From Peristeroidobacter soli (lineage in GTDB: Bacteria > Pseudomonadota > Gammaproteobacteria > Steroidobacterales > Steroidobacteraceae), in NCBI RefSeq assembly GCF_004138485.1, contig NZ_RYEV01000007.1, positions 124,001-188,000 on the forward strand: 64,000 nucleotides of DNA, in the 5' to 3' direction. How positions within the stretch are numbered: position 1 is the first letter of the stretch; each line of letters opens with the position of its first letter. The translations under genes were made by a program, and so were the position numbers. Shown in pieces: positions 1 to 7,686 of the stretch. The notes under the pieces were generated by a model. The model did not search any database and was not told the origin of the DNA. It saw nothing but the letters and a program-made list of their open reading frames with translations.

Positions 1-632
1 GCTTTGCGCAGCGTCGGCTGATCGTCGGCGATGACGGCGGCCGCCTGTTTGGCCAGGTCGAGCGCAACCTTCCGGGTTGAGGATTCGAAGGCCGCCGCGA
101 CGGCGGTCATGCGGTCCTCGGCGGCACGCTCGCGCGAGTCGCTGCTCACGGTGGCAACAAGCTTCCGATCGACGACTCGAATCAGCCGTCCGATGATCGC
201 GACGTGCACTTCGGGAGCGTTGCCGTTGCCGGCAATGGCTTCGAAGTGGCGCACTTCCACGTCGACGATGTAATCGTTGGCGACCCGGGCCTGTTCGGCC
301 GTGACGCTGCGAAACAGATTCTGGTCGTTCCAGGTGCCGACCAGCATGCTCTGCACGACCTCCACCGTCCGGGCGCCCCAGCGCACGCGGCGGTAGTAAT
401 CGAGATTGCGACCGTTCAATACAGCGATGCGATCGGTATCCAGGCCCGGCGCGAAATCCGGCCGGCCGATGGACAGGTCCACCGAGGTAGTCGGCACGCC
501 GGTGAGCGAGCCGGCGGGCGCGGGCGCAATCACATACGAGCTCGGCACCGGGATATCGCTGTCGAACAGTGAGCCGGTGCTGCAAGCGGTACAGGACAAC
601 GCGGCGACGGCGGCGACCAGCCCAGTTCTCAT
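1..632 (-). CDS. ABC-type transport auxiliary lipoprotein of an MCE system (partial, 3' end outside window)
   Basis: Last visible gene of the four-gene minus-strand MCE operon. It starts at ATG 632, 8 nt after the MlaD-like gene stops, and stays open to base 1, so about 210 residues are visible and the stop lies outside. The N terminus is a short hydrophobic signal (MRTGLVAAVAALSCTAC) with two candidate lipidation cysteines; neither is a perfect lipobox. The body (for example YYRRVRWGARTVEVVQ) fits the ABC_trans_aux / PqiC-like family, outer-membrane-anchored periplasmic partners of MCE proteins. Role in handing lipid between the MCE protein and the outer membrane is inferred from family and operon position. 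Confidence 0.75.
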   Translation of the reverse strand, partial: MRTGLVAAVAALSCTACSTGSLFDSDIPVPSSYVIAPAPAGSLTGVPTTSVDLSIGRPDFAPGLDTDRIAVLNGRNLDYYRRVRWGARTVEVVQSMLVGTWNDQNLFRSVTAEQARVANDYIVDVEVRHFEAIAGNGNAPEVHVAIIGRLIRVVDRKLVATVSSDSRERAAEDRMTAVAAAFESSTRKVALDLAKQAAAVIADDQPTLRK

Positions 633-640
633 GCGCGTGC

Positions 641-1576
641 TCACTTCCTGATCTCGACGCCGCTCTCCGGCGGCTCATACAGAATCTGCGACGGGTTTTC
701 CTGCAGGCTGCGCGACAGGTCGCGGAATTCACGCGCCGCCTGACGCGTCTCGCGCATCAGCCGTTCCAGCTCGAACAAGCCCTGCTCGGTGAAATTGCCC
801 AGCTGCACTTCGCTGCGTTGAGTGAAGTTGTCGATGCGCTTGGACGCATCGGCGAGGTTGGTCGCGATCTCATTCATGCGAGCCAGCGCCTGCTGCACTT
901 CGGGCCGGGAGTCGGTCGCCATGCCACGCAACGATTCCGACGCACCGTGAATCTCGGCGACCGTCGAGCGCAGCTCCGCGACCAGCGACTGCACGTCCTT
1001 CGCCGTCTGCGGCATGGTTGCCATCGTGTCGCGCATGCCCTTGATGGTTTCCGCGATGCCTTCGAGGTTCTCATCGGAGACCACGCGCTGGATCCGTTCG
1101 AGCAGCGTGGTCGCGCGACCCATCATTTCCGGCAGGCTGGCGAGGAACGCGTCGAAGTCGGACTCGACCGCCTCGATCACCGGATATTGCTCGCCCTGAG
1201 TGAGCGGCGCGCTGCGATCCACGTCGGAAGCTTCTTTGAGATTCACGTAGAGCAGACCGGTCACGCCCTGCAGCCCGAGGCTCGCACGCGTCGCCGCCGA
1301 GACCGGCGCGCTCTTGTCGACTTCGACCACCACGCGCACCCGTGTGGCATTGCTGGTATCGATGGCGAGCCGGCGCACCCGGCCCACGTCGACGCCGAGG
1401 AAACGAACCGGGCTGCCCTGGTCCAGGCCGCTCACCGAGCCGGTGAAATAAATCTCATAGCGCTGGTACTCGCGGCCATCCTTCGCGTCCGTGTACCAGA
1501 GCACGAAGCCGACGGCCATGGCGACCACCAGCAGGATGAAGGCACCGACCGCAACGTAATGAGCGTCTCTTTCCAT
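641..1576 (-). CDS. MlaD/MCE family substrate-binding protein
   Basis: 311 aa. One N-terminal transmembrane helix (about residues 10-28) is followed by a single MCE domain (about 40-120) that includes GSPVRFLGVDVGRV, the usual start of the fold. A long helical, coiled-coil-prone region follows (about 140-290), then a conserved-looking tail ILYEPPESGVEIRK. MCE proteins form hexameric rings or tubes in the periplasm that carry phospholipids between inner-membrane permease and outer membrane. The gene starts 3 nt after the ATPase gene ends and is followed by the auxiliary lipoprotein. This is the four-component Mla-like arrangement without an MlaC-type soluble carrier. Substrate cannot be told from sequence. 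Confidence 0.9.
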   Translation of the reverse strand: MERDAHYVAVGAFILLVVAMAVGFVLWYTDAKDGREYQRYEIYFTGSVSGLDQGSPVRFLGVDVGRVRRLAIDTSNATRVRVVVEVDKSAPVSAATRASLGLQGVTGLLYVNLKEASDVDRSAPLTQGEQYPVIEAVESDFDAFLASLPEMMGRATTLLERIQRVVSDENLEGIAETIKGMRDTMATMPQTAKDVQSLVAELRSTVAEIHGASESLRGMATDSRPEVQQALARMNEIATNLADASKRIDNFTQRSEVQLGNFTEQGLFELERLMRETRQAAREFRDLSRSLQENPSQILYEPPESGVEIRK

Positions 1577-1579
1577 GGG

Positions 1580-2368
1580 CTACTTCGCGGCCTTCTTCAC
1601 CGCGGCGTCGGCCGCCCGGGCGCGAGGGCCATGGAAGTACTCCTGAATCCACGGATGCGGGTTCTTCATGATGCCTTCGAGCGTATCGACCACGATTTTT
1701 CTGTCAACCAGCACCGCCACGCGGCTGCAGGTGGCCAGCAACGTATCCAGGTCGTGAGTGATCATGACGATGGTCAGCTTCAGGCCCCGATGCAGATAGG
1801 TCACCAGCTCATCGAACCCGGCGGCCGAGATCGGATCCAGGCCCGCGGTCGGCTCGTCGAGGAATAACAAGGCCGGATCCAGCGCCAGCGACCGGGCCAG
1901 CGCGGCGCGTTTGACCATGCCGCCCGACAGCTGCGAAGGCAGTTTCCCGCCCGCGTCGACCGGCAGCCCCACCATGCGCAGCCTCAATTCCGTCAACGAT
2001 TCCAGGGCCGCGGGCGAGGCGTCGAAATACTCGCGAATGGGCAATTGGATGTTTTCCGCCACGGTCAGCGAGCTGAACAATGCACCGTGCTGGAAAGTCA
2101 CGCCGTAACGCCGCTTCACCGACAGCAGTTCCGCGTCGCTCATCTGAGTGATGTTCCGGCCCTCGATCAGCACTTGCCCGGAGGAGGGTCGCTGCAGACC
2201 GAGCATGGTCCGGAGCAACACCGACTTGCCGCTGCCCGAACCGCCGACGATGCCGAGCACCTCGCCGGGCATCACATCCAGATTCACGCCGTCGTGCACG
2301 ACCTGGCTGCCGAAGCGGTTGACCAGGTTGCGGACCGAAATGATGGGCGTCTGCGGGTTGCTGCTCAT
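1580..2368 (-). CDS. MlaF-type ABC transporter ATP-binding protein
   Basis: 262 aa, the usual length for MlaF. Walker A is GGSGSGKS at residues 42-49, the Q-loop lies in VTFQHGALF, the ABC signature is LSGGMVKRAALARS, Walker B is LLFLDEPTAGLD and the switch His is in MITHD. The FQHGALF and LSGGMVKRA variants are typical of the Mla/Mkl ATPases. It powers the permease encoded 5 nt upstream and acts on the cytoplasmic face of the inner membrane. The C-terminal tail (RAADAAVKKAAK) is Ala/Lys-rich and probably disordered. Part of the minus-strand MCE operon. Confidence 0.92.
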   Translation of the reverse strand: MSSNPQTPIISVRNLVNRFGSQVVHDGVNLDVMPGEVLGIVGGSGSGKSVLLRTMLGLQRPSSGQVLIEGRNITQMSDAELLSVKRRYGVTFQHGALFSSLTVAENIQLPIREYFDASPAALESLTELRLRMVGLPVDAGGKLPSQLSGGMVKRAALARSLALDPALLFLDEPTAGLDPISAAGFDELVTYLHRGLKLTIVMITHDLDTLLATCSRVAVLVDRKIVVDTLEGIMKNPHPWIQEYFHGPRARAADAAVKKAAK

Positions 2369-2373
2369 GGGGC

Positions 2374-3513
2374 CTAGAAGTCCAGCTCCACGAACACCAC
2401 GGCGAAGATGGCGTCGGCAAAGATCACCAGGAAGATCGATTGCACCACCGCCAGCGTGGTCAGTCGCCCCAGCTCGCGCGACGAATCGCGCACCTGCATG
2501 CCGCGATAGGTGCCGACCAGCGCAATCAGCAATGCGAACACCGGCGCCTTGATCAAGCCGGCCCAGAACGTGGTCGGCGCGAGCGCGTCCTGCACGCGGG
2601 GAATGAATTGTGACAACGAGATATCGAGCAACAGCGACGAGAGCAGCGCGCCACCCGCCAGGCCCATGGCGTCGGCGACGATGGTCAGCAGCGGTAGCGC
2701 GATGATCAGACCGATCACGCGCGGCACGACCAGCACTTCATAAAAATCGACGCCCATGGATTGCAGGGCATCGATTTCGTCGTTCAGGCGCATGACACCG
2801 ATCTCGGCGGCGAACGCGCTGCCGGAGCGGCCGGCGACGATGATGGATGTCAGCAGCACGCCCATTTCACGCAGTACCGAGATCGCCACCAGGTCGACGG
2901 TGAAGATCTCCGCGCCGAACGTTCGCAACTGTTGCGCGCCCAGGTAGGCCACGATGACGCTGATCAGGAACGCGATCAGCGACACGATGGGAATGGCCTG
3001 GATGCCCGTCTCATAGACATGCCGCACGATGGAGGGCAGGCGCAGGTGATGCGCGCTGCGCATGGCGCGAACCATGGTCGCGGCGATGCGCCCGAAGAAA
3101 CCGACGGCGTCGCGCGCCTGCTTGGCTTGCTGAACCGTGCCCCGGCCGATCCAGACCACCGCGTCCCGCAACGAGGTCCTGGCTTTCGTCGCCTCAGCAG
3201 GCTGGTCGGTCTTGTGTTCGAGCAACTCGTCGAGGAACGCAAAATGTGCAGGCCGCTCGCCGACGACTTCGAACTGACCACCCTCGGACTTGGCGTGCTC
3301 CAGCCAATTGCGCAACAGCCAGGCGCCCGACAGGTCCAATGTTTCGATGCCGCTGAAGTCGAGCTTGACGCGCTTGCCCTGGTCGCCGAGTTGCGCGAGC
3401 GAGGTTTCGATCTCACGAAGATGGTCGATGCACCAGCCGCCGCGCAGCCGCAGCGTCAGTCCATCGCCAGATCGTTCCGATTCGAATAGCACCGGGTCGG
3501 GTACCGTTTGCAT
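2374..3513 (-). CDS. STAS-MlaE fusion ABC permease
   Basis: 379 aa from ATG 3513 (MQTVPDPVLF); the frame is open further upstream to 3711 but that part has no domain character and would run into the divergent mscS gene. Residues about 1-110 form a STAS domain (KRVKLDFSGIETLDLSGAWLL), equivalent to MlaB, fused to an MlaE permease (about 150-379) with the family hallmark AFAAEIGVMRLNDEIDALQSMG. In E. coli the STAS subunit MlaB is a separate protein that binds MlaF; here it is covalently joined to the permease. First gene of the operon; its promoter should lie in the 60-nt gap shared with the divergent channel gene. Confidence 0.9.
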   Translation of the reverse strand: MQTVPDPVLFESERSGDGLTLRLRGGWCIDHLREIETSLAQLGDQGKRVKLDFSGIETLDLSGAWLLRNWLEHAKSEGGQFEVVGERPAHFAFLDELLEHKTDQPAEATKARTSLRDAVVWIGRGTVQQAKQARDAVGFFGRIAATMVRAMRSAHHLRLPSIVRHVYETGIQAIPIVSLIAFLISVIVAYLGAQQLRTFGAEIFTVDLVAISVLREMGVLLTSIIVAGRSGSAFAAEIGVMRLNDEIDALQSMGVDFYEVLVVPRVIGLIIALPLLTIVADAMGLAGGALLSSLLLDISLSQFIPRVQDALAPTTFWAGLIKAPVFALLIALVGTYRGMQVRDSSRELGRLTTLAVVQSIFLVIFADAIFAVVFVELDF

Positions 3514-3573
3514 GAAGACGCGCAAGATTAACAGAGCCTTCAGACCGGCGGCACATCGCGATATCCTGCGCGC

Positions 3574-4677
3574 ATGAACGATGTCGAGAAGCTGGTCGAC
3601 GCGACCTACATGGACAACACGCTGTGGCAATGGACCGTGGCCGCCAGCATTGCCGTGGGCGTATTTCTGGTGCTGCTGCTGATCCGGCGCACGATCCGCT
3701 CGCGTTATCAAAAGATGGCGGCGACGCCCGAGACCGAGTTCCTGGAGCTGCCGCTCAAGGTTGCCAGCCGCACCACCGTCCTGACCGTGGTAGTAACTTC
3801 ATTGTTCGTCGGTGCTCAGTGGCTGACGTTGCCGCCTGCGGTCAACAAGGCACTGCTGACGCTCTTCACGATCGCCGTGTTCTGGCAGATCGGTCTGTGG
3901 GCGACGATCGCGGTGGTCGCCGCGCTGGAGCGCAAGCGGCAGGTGTCGGATCCCGCCTCGGCCAGCTCCATGGGCATCATCGACTTCCTGGCCCGCGCGA
4001 CGATCTGGTCCTTTGTGCTGTTGTTGACGCTGGACAACCTCGGCATCCAGATCAAGCCACTGCTGGCCGGCCTGGGCATCGGCGGTATCGCCGTGGCGCT
4101 CGCTGCTCAGAACATTCTCGGCGACCTGTTCGCGTCGCTGTCGATCACGCTCGACCGGCCGTTCGTGGTGGGCGACTCGCTGCAGGTGGACGATTTCAAC
4201 GGCACGGTCGAATACATCGGCGTGAAGAGCACGCGTCTGCGCAGCCTCAACGGCGAACAGATCATCATGCCGAACGCGAACCTGATCAGCAGTCGCGTGC
4301 GGAACAACTCGCGGATGAATACGCGGCGCGTGGTGATCTCGATCGGGGTCGACCAGCAGACGCCGGTGGAAAAGCTACAGGAGATCCCCGGCAAGCTCCG
4401 CGAGCTGATCGAATCGCATCAGCCGATCCGCTTCGACCGCTCGCACTTCGTGAAAATCGGCGCGTCGTCGTTCGACTTCGAGGCCGTGTACGTCGTACTT
4501 ACATCGGACTACGCCAAGCACCTGGATATCCTGCAGGATATCAACCTGCGCCTGGTGGAGTGGCTCAACAACGAGCGCATCGTGCTCTCCACGCCGCAGC
4601 GGATGTACTACGTGGAGCACCAGCCCGGCGTGCAGACCACGCTGGAAAAGCACGAGCCGACGTCCAGAGACGGCTGA
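3574..4677 (+). CDS. MscS-family mechanosensitive ion channel
   Basis: 367 aa. Four hydrophobic segments lie in the first 190 residues. The pore-lining helix and beta domain follow the MscS pattern (GLGIGGIAVALAAQNILGDL, then LDRPFVVGDSLQVDDFNGTVEYIG and MPNANLISSRVRN). Larger than E. coli MscS (286 aa) because of extra N-terminal helices, as in the MscM/YnaI-like branch. It releases solutes on hypo-osmotic shock. The convergent neighbour, ending 7 nt away, makes the osmoprotectant trehalose, which fits an osmotic-stress pairing. Confidence 0.9.
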   Translation: MNDVEKLVDATYMDNTLWQWTVAASIAVGVFLVLLLIRRTIRSRYQKMAATPETEFLELPLKVASRTTVLTVVVTSLFVGAQWLTLPPAVNKALLTLFTIAVFWQIGLWATIAVVAALERKRQVSDPASASSMGIIDFLARATIWSFVLLLTLDNLGIQIKPLLAGLGIGGIAVALAAQNILGDLFASLSITLDRPFVVGDSLQVDDFNGTVEYIGVKSTRLRSLNGEQIIMPNANLISSRVRNNSRMNTRRVVISIGVDQQTPVEKLQEIPGKLRELIESHQPIRFDRSHFVKIGASSFDFEAVYVVLTSDYAKHLDILQDINLRLVEWLNNERIVLSTPQRMYYVEHQPGVQTTLEKHEPTSRDG

Positions 4678-4684
4678 GGTCGGT

Positions 4685-6097
4685 TCAGATCGCCTTGCCA
4701 AAGGCGCGGACGCGGCTCTCGGGGGCCTGCGTCTGCTCCAGCGCTTCCATGAAGCGACGCGTCCAGGCCGCGATGTCGTTGCGACGGAGCACTTTCATCA
4801 TATCGGCGTGACGCTCGCGCCGTTCGTTCAGCGGCATCGACAACGCCGCCTGCATCGCGTGGCTCACCCCACGAACGTCGTACGGATTCACCTGCAGCGC
4901 CGCCGACAGCTCACGCGCGGCGCCGGCCAGGTTCGAAAGAATCAACACGCCGGGATCGCCAGGATCCTGAGCCGCGACGAATTCCTTCGCGACCAGATTC
5001 ATGCCATCGCGCAACGGCGTGACCAGGCCCGCCTTGGCCGCGCGCAGGAAGCCCATCAACGTGGCGTGCGGGAAGTTGCGATTCAGATAACGAATCGGCG
5101 TCCAGTCGGTATCGGCGAAGCGGCCGTTGGTGCGACCCGCCGCTTGCTCGAGCGCCTGCCGAATCTCGGCGTAAGCACGCACGTCGGTGCGCGACAGTGG
5201 CGCAATCTGAATGTATGTAATGCGGCCGAGATTTTCCGGATGCGTTTCCAGGAACTGCTGATATGCGGAGAAACGCTCCACCAGGCCTTTGCTGTAATCG
5301 AGCCGGTCCACGCCCATCATCAATGAGCGCCCCATCAAACTGTCGGTCATACGCCGGACCACGTCGGTGGTGCTCGCTTCGAGCGCTTCGTTCTCGACCG
5401 AGGCAACGTCGATACCGATCGGGAATACCTCGGCGCGGATCACCCGATCGCCGATCCGAATGCGCCCGTCCGGCCGCAGTGCCTCGGCACCGAACAGATG
5501 TTCGATGCCGCTATGAAATGAACGCAGATCGTTGTGCGTCTGGAAGCCGACCACGTCATAGCTGATCAGATCGCGCAGCAGCTCCGCGTAGCACGGCAGG
5601 ATGCGAAGCATCTCGATATTTGGAAACGGGATGTGCAGGAAGAACCCGAGCGGACGTTGCACGCCCAGCTCACGCAGCCGACGGCCCAGCGGAATCAGGT
5701 GATAGTCATGCACCCAGATCAGATCGCGGGGCTGCAGCAGCGGCAACAGTTTCTGCGCGAAGATGCGATTGACGTTCTCGTAGGCCTCGCGCTGCTCGTT
5801 CGAGTAGCGCATGCCCTTGGAGAAGTAATGAAACAACGGCCACAACACATCGTTGGAGTAACCGTTGTAATAAAGCTCGAAGTCGGTCTTGCGCAGCTCG
5901 ATGGTGGCGTAGGACACGCCTTCGCGGATATGAATGTCCGGGTCGCCCGGCTCGGTCTCGCTGGTTTCGCCGCCCCAGCCGAACCAGAGCCCGCCGGTGC
6001 GCTTCAGCGCGCTGAGAATGCCCACCGCCAGTCCACCGGGCGCGGCCGATTTGCGGGGCAGGGAGATCCGGTTGGAAACGCAGACAAGTCGTGTCAT
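4685..6097 (-). CDS. otsA: alpha,alpha-trehalose-phosphate synthase (UDP-forming)
   Basis: 470 aa, the family's usual length, GT20. Visible motifs are the glycosyltransferase N-terminal loop (SNRISLPRKSAAPGGLAVGI), NGYSNDVLWPLFHY, the VHDYHLIPL segment and GVDRLDYSKGL with the donor-binding Arg/Lys. It joins UDP-glucose (or another NDP-glucose) to glucose 6-phosphate to give trehalose 6-phosphate. No otsB phosphatase is adjacent, so the second step must be encoded elsewhere. ATG start at 6097. Confidence 0.95.
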   Translation of the reverse strand: MTRLVCVSNRISLPRKSAAPGGLAVGILSALKRTGGLWFGWGGETSETEPGDPDIHIREGVSYATIELRKTDFELYYNGYSNDVLWPLFHYFSKGMRYSNEQREAYENVNRIFAQKLLPLLQPRDLIWVHDYHLIPLGRRLRELGVQRPLGFFLHIPFPNIEMLRILPCYAELLRDLISYDVVGFQTHNDLRSFHSGIEHLFGAEALRPDGRIRIGDRVIRAEVFPIGIDVASVENEALEASTTDVVRRMTDSLMGRSLMMGVDRLDYSKGLVERFSAYQQFLETHPENLGRITYIQIAPLSRTDVRAYAEIRQALEQAAGRTNGRFADTDWTPIRYLNRNFPHATLMGFLRAAKAGLVTPLRDGMNLVAKEFVAAQDPGDPGVLILSNLAGAARELSAALQVNPYDVRGVSHAMQAALSMPLNERRERHADMMKVLRRNDIAAWTRRFMEALEQTQAPESRVRAFGKAI

Positions 6098-6433
6098 CTA
6101 GTCCGTGTACTCGATAGCACCTATGAAGAAAAAGCTGTGGCACAGAGGTCGGCTACAACGCGGCCTAACGCCCCGGCGGGCGGAAAAGTTTCATAAAACC
6201 CCTATATGGACCTCGGAAATTTCATGACCAGCGTTGTCGTGACCGCCCGGCCCCGCGGCGCAGTCCGATAAATTGCTTGACGATTCAAACAATTGATTCC
6301 ACCGGCCCGGCCGACGTGCGGCGCGAAGGCTGCATTCACCGGATGTGTAGCCGCGCTGCTGCTGCTCGGCGCTCGAAAACGCTAGAATTCGCGCCCCCTA
6401 TCGATGCAGCTTCGTCTTGGAGTGCCGCGGTTC
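6098..6433. other. gene-free divergent intergenic region, otsA / mdh
   Basis: 336 nt between two divergently transcribed genes. No coding frame with domain character was found. A TAGAAT hexamer at 6383-6388, 45 nt before the mdh ATG, is a reasonable sigma-70 -10 candidate, although no good -35 sits 17 nt upstream. TTGACG at 6277-6282 resembles a -35 but lacks a matching -10. Nothing else stands out. Confidence 0.5.
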
Positions 6434-7411
6434 ATGAAAAAGCCCGTCAACGTTGCGATCACCGGCGCCGCCGGCAATATCGGCTATGCCCTCGCCTTCC
6501 GCGTCGCCTCCGGCGGCATGCTGGGCCCCGATCAACCGATCAACCTGCACCTGCTGGAAATCACGCCGTCGTTGGCGGCCCTGCAGGGCGTGGTGATGGA
6601 GCTCAACGACTGCGCGTTCCCGACGCTCAACAAGATCGTCGCGACCGATGACGCCAAGGTGGCCTTCAAGGATTGCGACGTTGCTCTGCTGGTGGGTGCG
6701 CGTCCGCGCGGCCCGGGCATGGAACGTAAGGACCTGCTGCTCGCCAACGCGCAGATCTTCTCGGCGCAGGGCAAGGCGCTCGATGCGGTCGCCAATCGCA
6801 ACGTCCGCGTGCTGGTCGTCGGCAACCCGGCGAACACCAACGCGCTCATCGCTCAGCGCAACGCGCCCAACCTGAATCCTCGCAACTTCACCGCGATGGT
6901 TCGTCTCGATCACAACCGCGCCCTGTCGCAGCTCGCCGAGAAGACCGGCTCGCACAGCACGCAGATCAAGAAGGCCATCATCTGGGGCAATCACTCGGCC
7001 ACTCAGTACCCCGATCTGCATCAGGCAACGGTCGACGGCAAGCCGGCGCTGTCGCTGGTGGACCAGAAGTGGTACGCCGAAACGTTCATCCCGGTCGTGC
7101 AGCAGCGCGGCGCGGCCATCATCAAGGCTCGTGGCCAGTCGTCGGCGGCGTCGGCGGCTTCCGCTGCCATCGACCACATCCGCGACTGGGTGCTGGGCAC
7201 GCAGGAAGGCGACTGGGTCAGCATGGGCGTGCCGTCCGACGGCAGCTACGGCATTGCCGAAGGCGTCATCTATGGCTATCCGGTGACCTGCAAGAACGGC
7301 GACTACCAGATCGTGCAGGGCCTGTCGGTCAACGACTTCAGCCGCGCGCGCATGGATGCGACGCATAAGGAACTGCTGGAAGAGAAGGACGGCGTAAAGG
7401 AGCTGATCTAG
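6434..7411 (+). CDS. mdh: malate dehydrogenase (NAD-dependent)
   Basis: 325 aa from ATG 6434 ([10 protein letters not shown]); a longer frame from 6404 exists, but MKKP places the Rossmann motif [11 protein letters not shown] where the family has it. Other landmarks are [14 protein letters not shown] (substrate-binding Arg pair), [21 protein letters not shown] and [12 protein letters not shown] with the catalytic His. This is the type 2 malate dehydrogenase family (close to cytosolic eukaryotic MDH), oxidising malate to oxaloacetate in the TCA cycle. Stands alone; followed by a hairpin and then a strong terminator. Confidence 0.96.
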   Translation: MKKPVNVAITGAAGNIGYALAFRVASGGMLGPDQPINLHLLEITPSLAALQGVVMELNDCAFPTLNKIVATDDAKVAFKDCDVALLVGARPRGPGMERKDLLLANAQIFSAQGKALDAVANRNVRVLVVGNPANTNALIAQRNAPNLNPRNFTAMVRLDHNRALSQLAEKTGSHSTQIKKAIIWGNHSATQYPDLHQATVDGKPALSLVDQKWYAETFIPVVQQRGAAIIKARGQSSAASAASAAIDHIRDWVLGTQEGDWVSMGVPSDGSYGIAEGVIYGYPVTCKNGDYQIVQGLSVNDFSRARMDATHKELLEEKDGVKELI

Positions 7412-7420
7412 TTATTTGAG

Positions 7421-7449
7421 GGTCGAAAGCGGCCAAGGCCCTTTCGACC
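7421..7449. repeat. hairpin element, TCGAAAGCGGCC...GGCCCTTTCGA type
   Basis: Inverted repeat GGTCGAAAG (7421-7429) / CTTTCGACC (7441-7449) enclosing a GGCC/GGCC inner stem, 10 nt after the mdh stop. No T-run follows. The same core, including the unpaired C between AAAG and GGCC, recurs at 49271-49300. Confidence 0.6.
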
Positions 7450-7472
7450 CACCAGACATTCGTCGGTACTGG

Positions 7473-7516
7473 AAACGGCGAACGCGTCCGAAGTGATGCG
7501 TTCGCCGTTTTCTTTT
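7473..7516 (+). terminator. rho-independent terminator of mdh
   Basis: Perfect 13-bp stem AAACGGCGAACGC (7473-7485) / GCGTTCGCCGTTT (7498-7510), 12-nt loop, then TCTTTT. Placed about 60 nt after the mdh stop. Confidence 0.9.
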
Positions 7517-7686
7517 ATTTGACTGCCTTTAGCGCCATGCCCGACTTGCCGGTGTCAGCCGCGCAGGCTACTGTCGTCGGGACCGCGCGACACCACAGGC
7601 CGTGACCGCATTGTCGGACACTCCGACTGAAACATTCGCACCTCTTCCGGCCTGGTCTCGCGCCCTGCTTTCAAGAGGTTCACATC

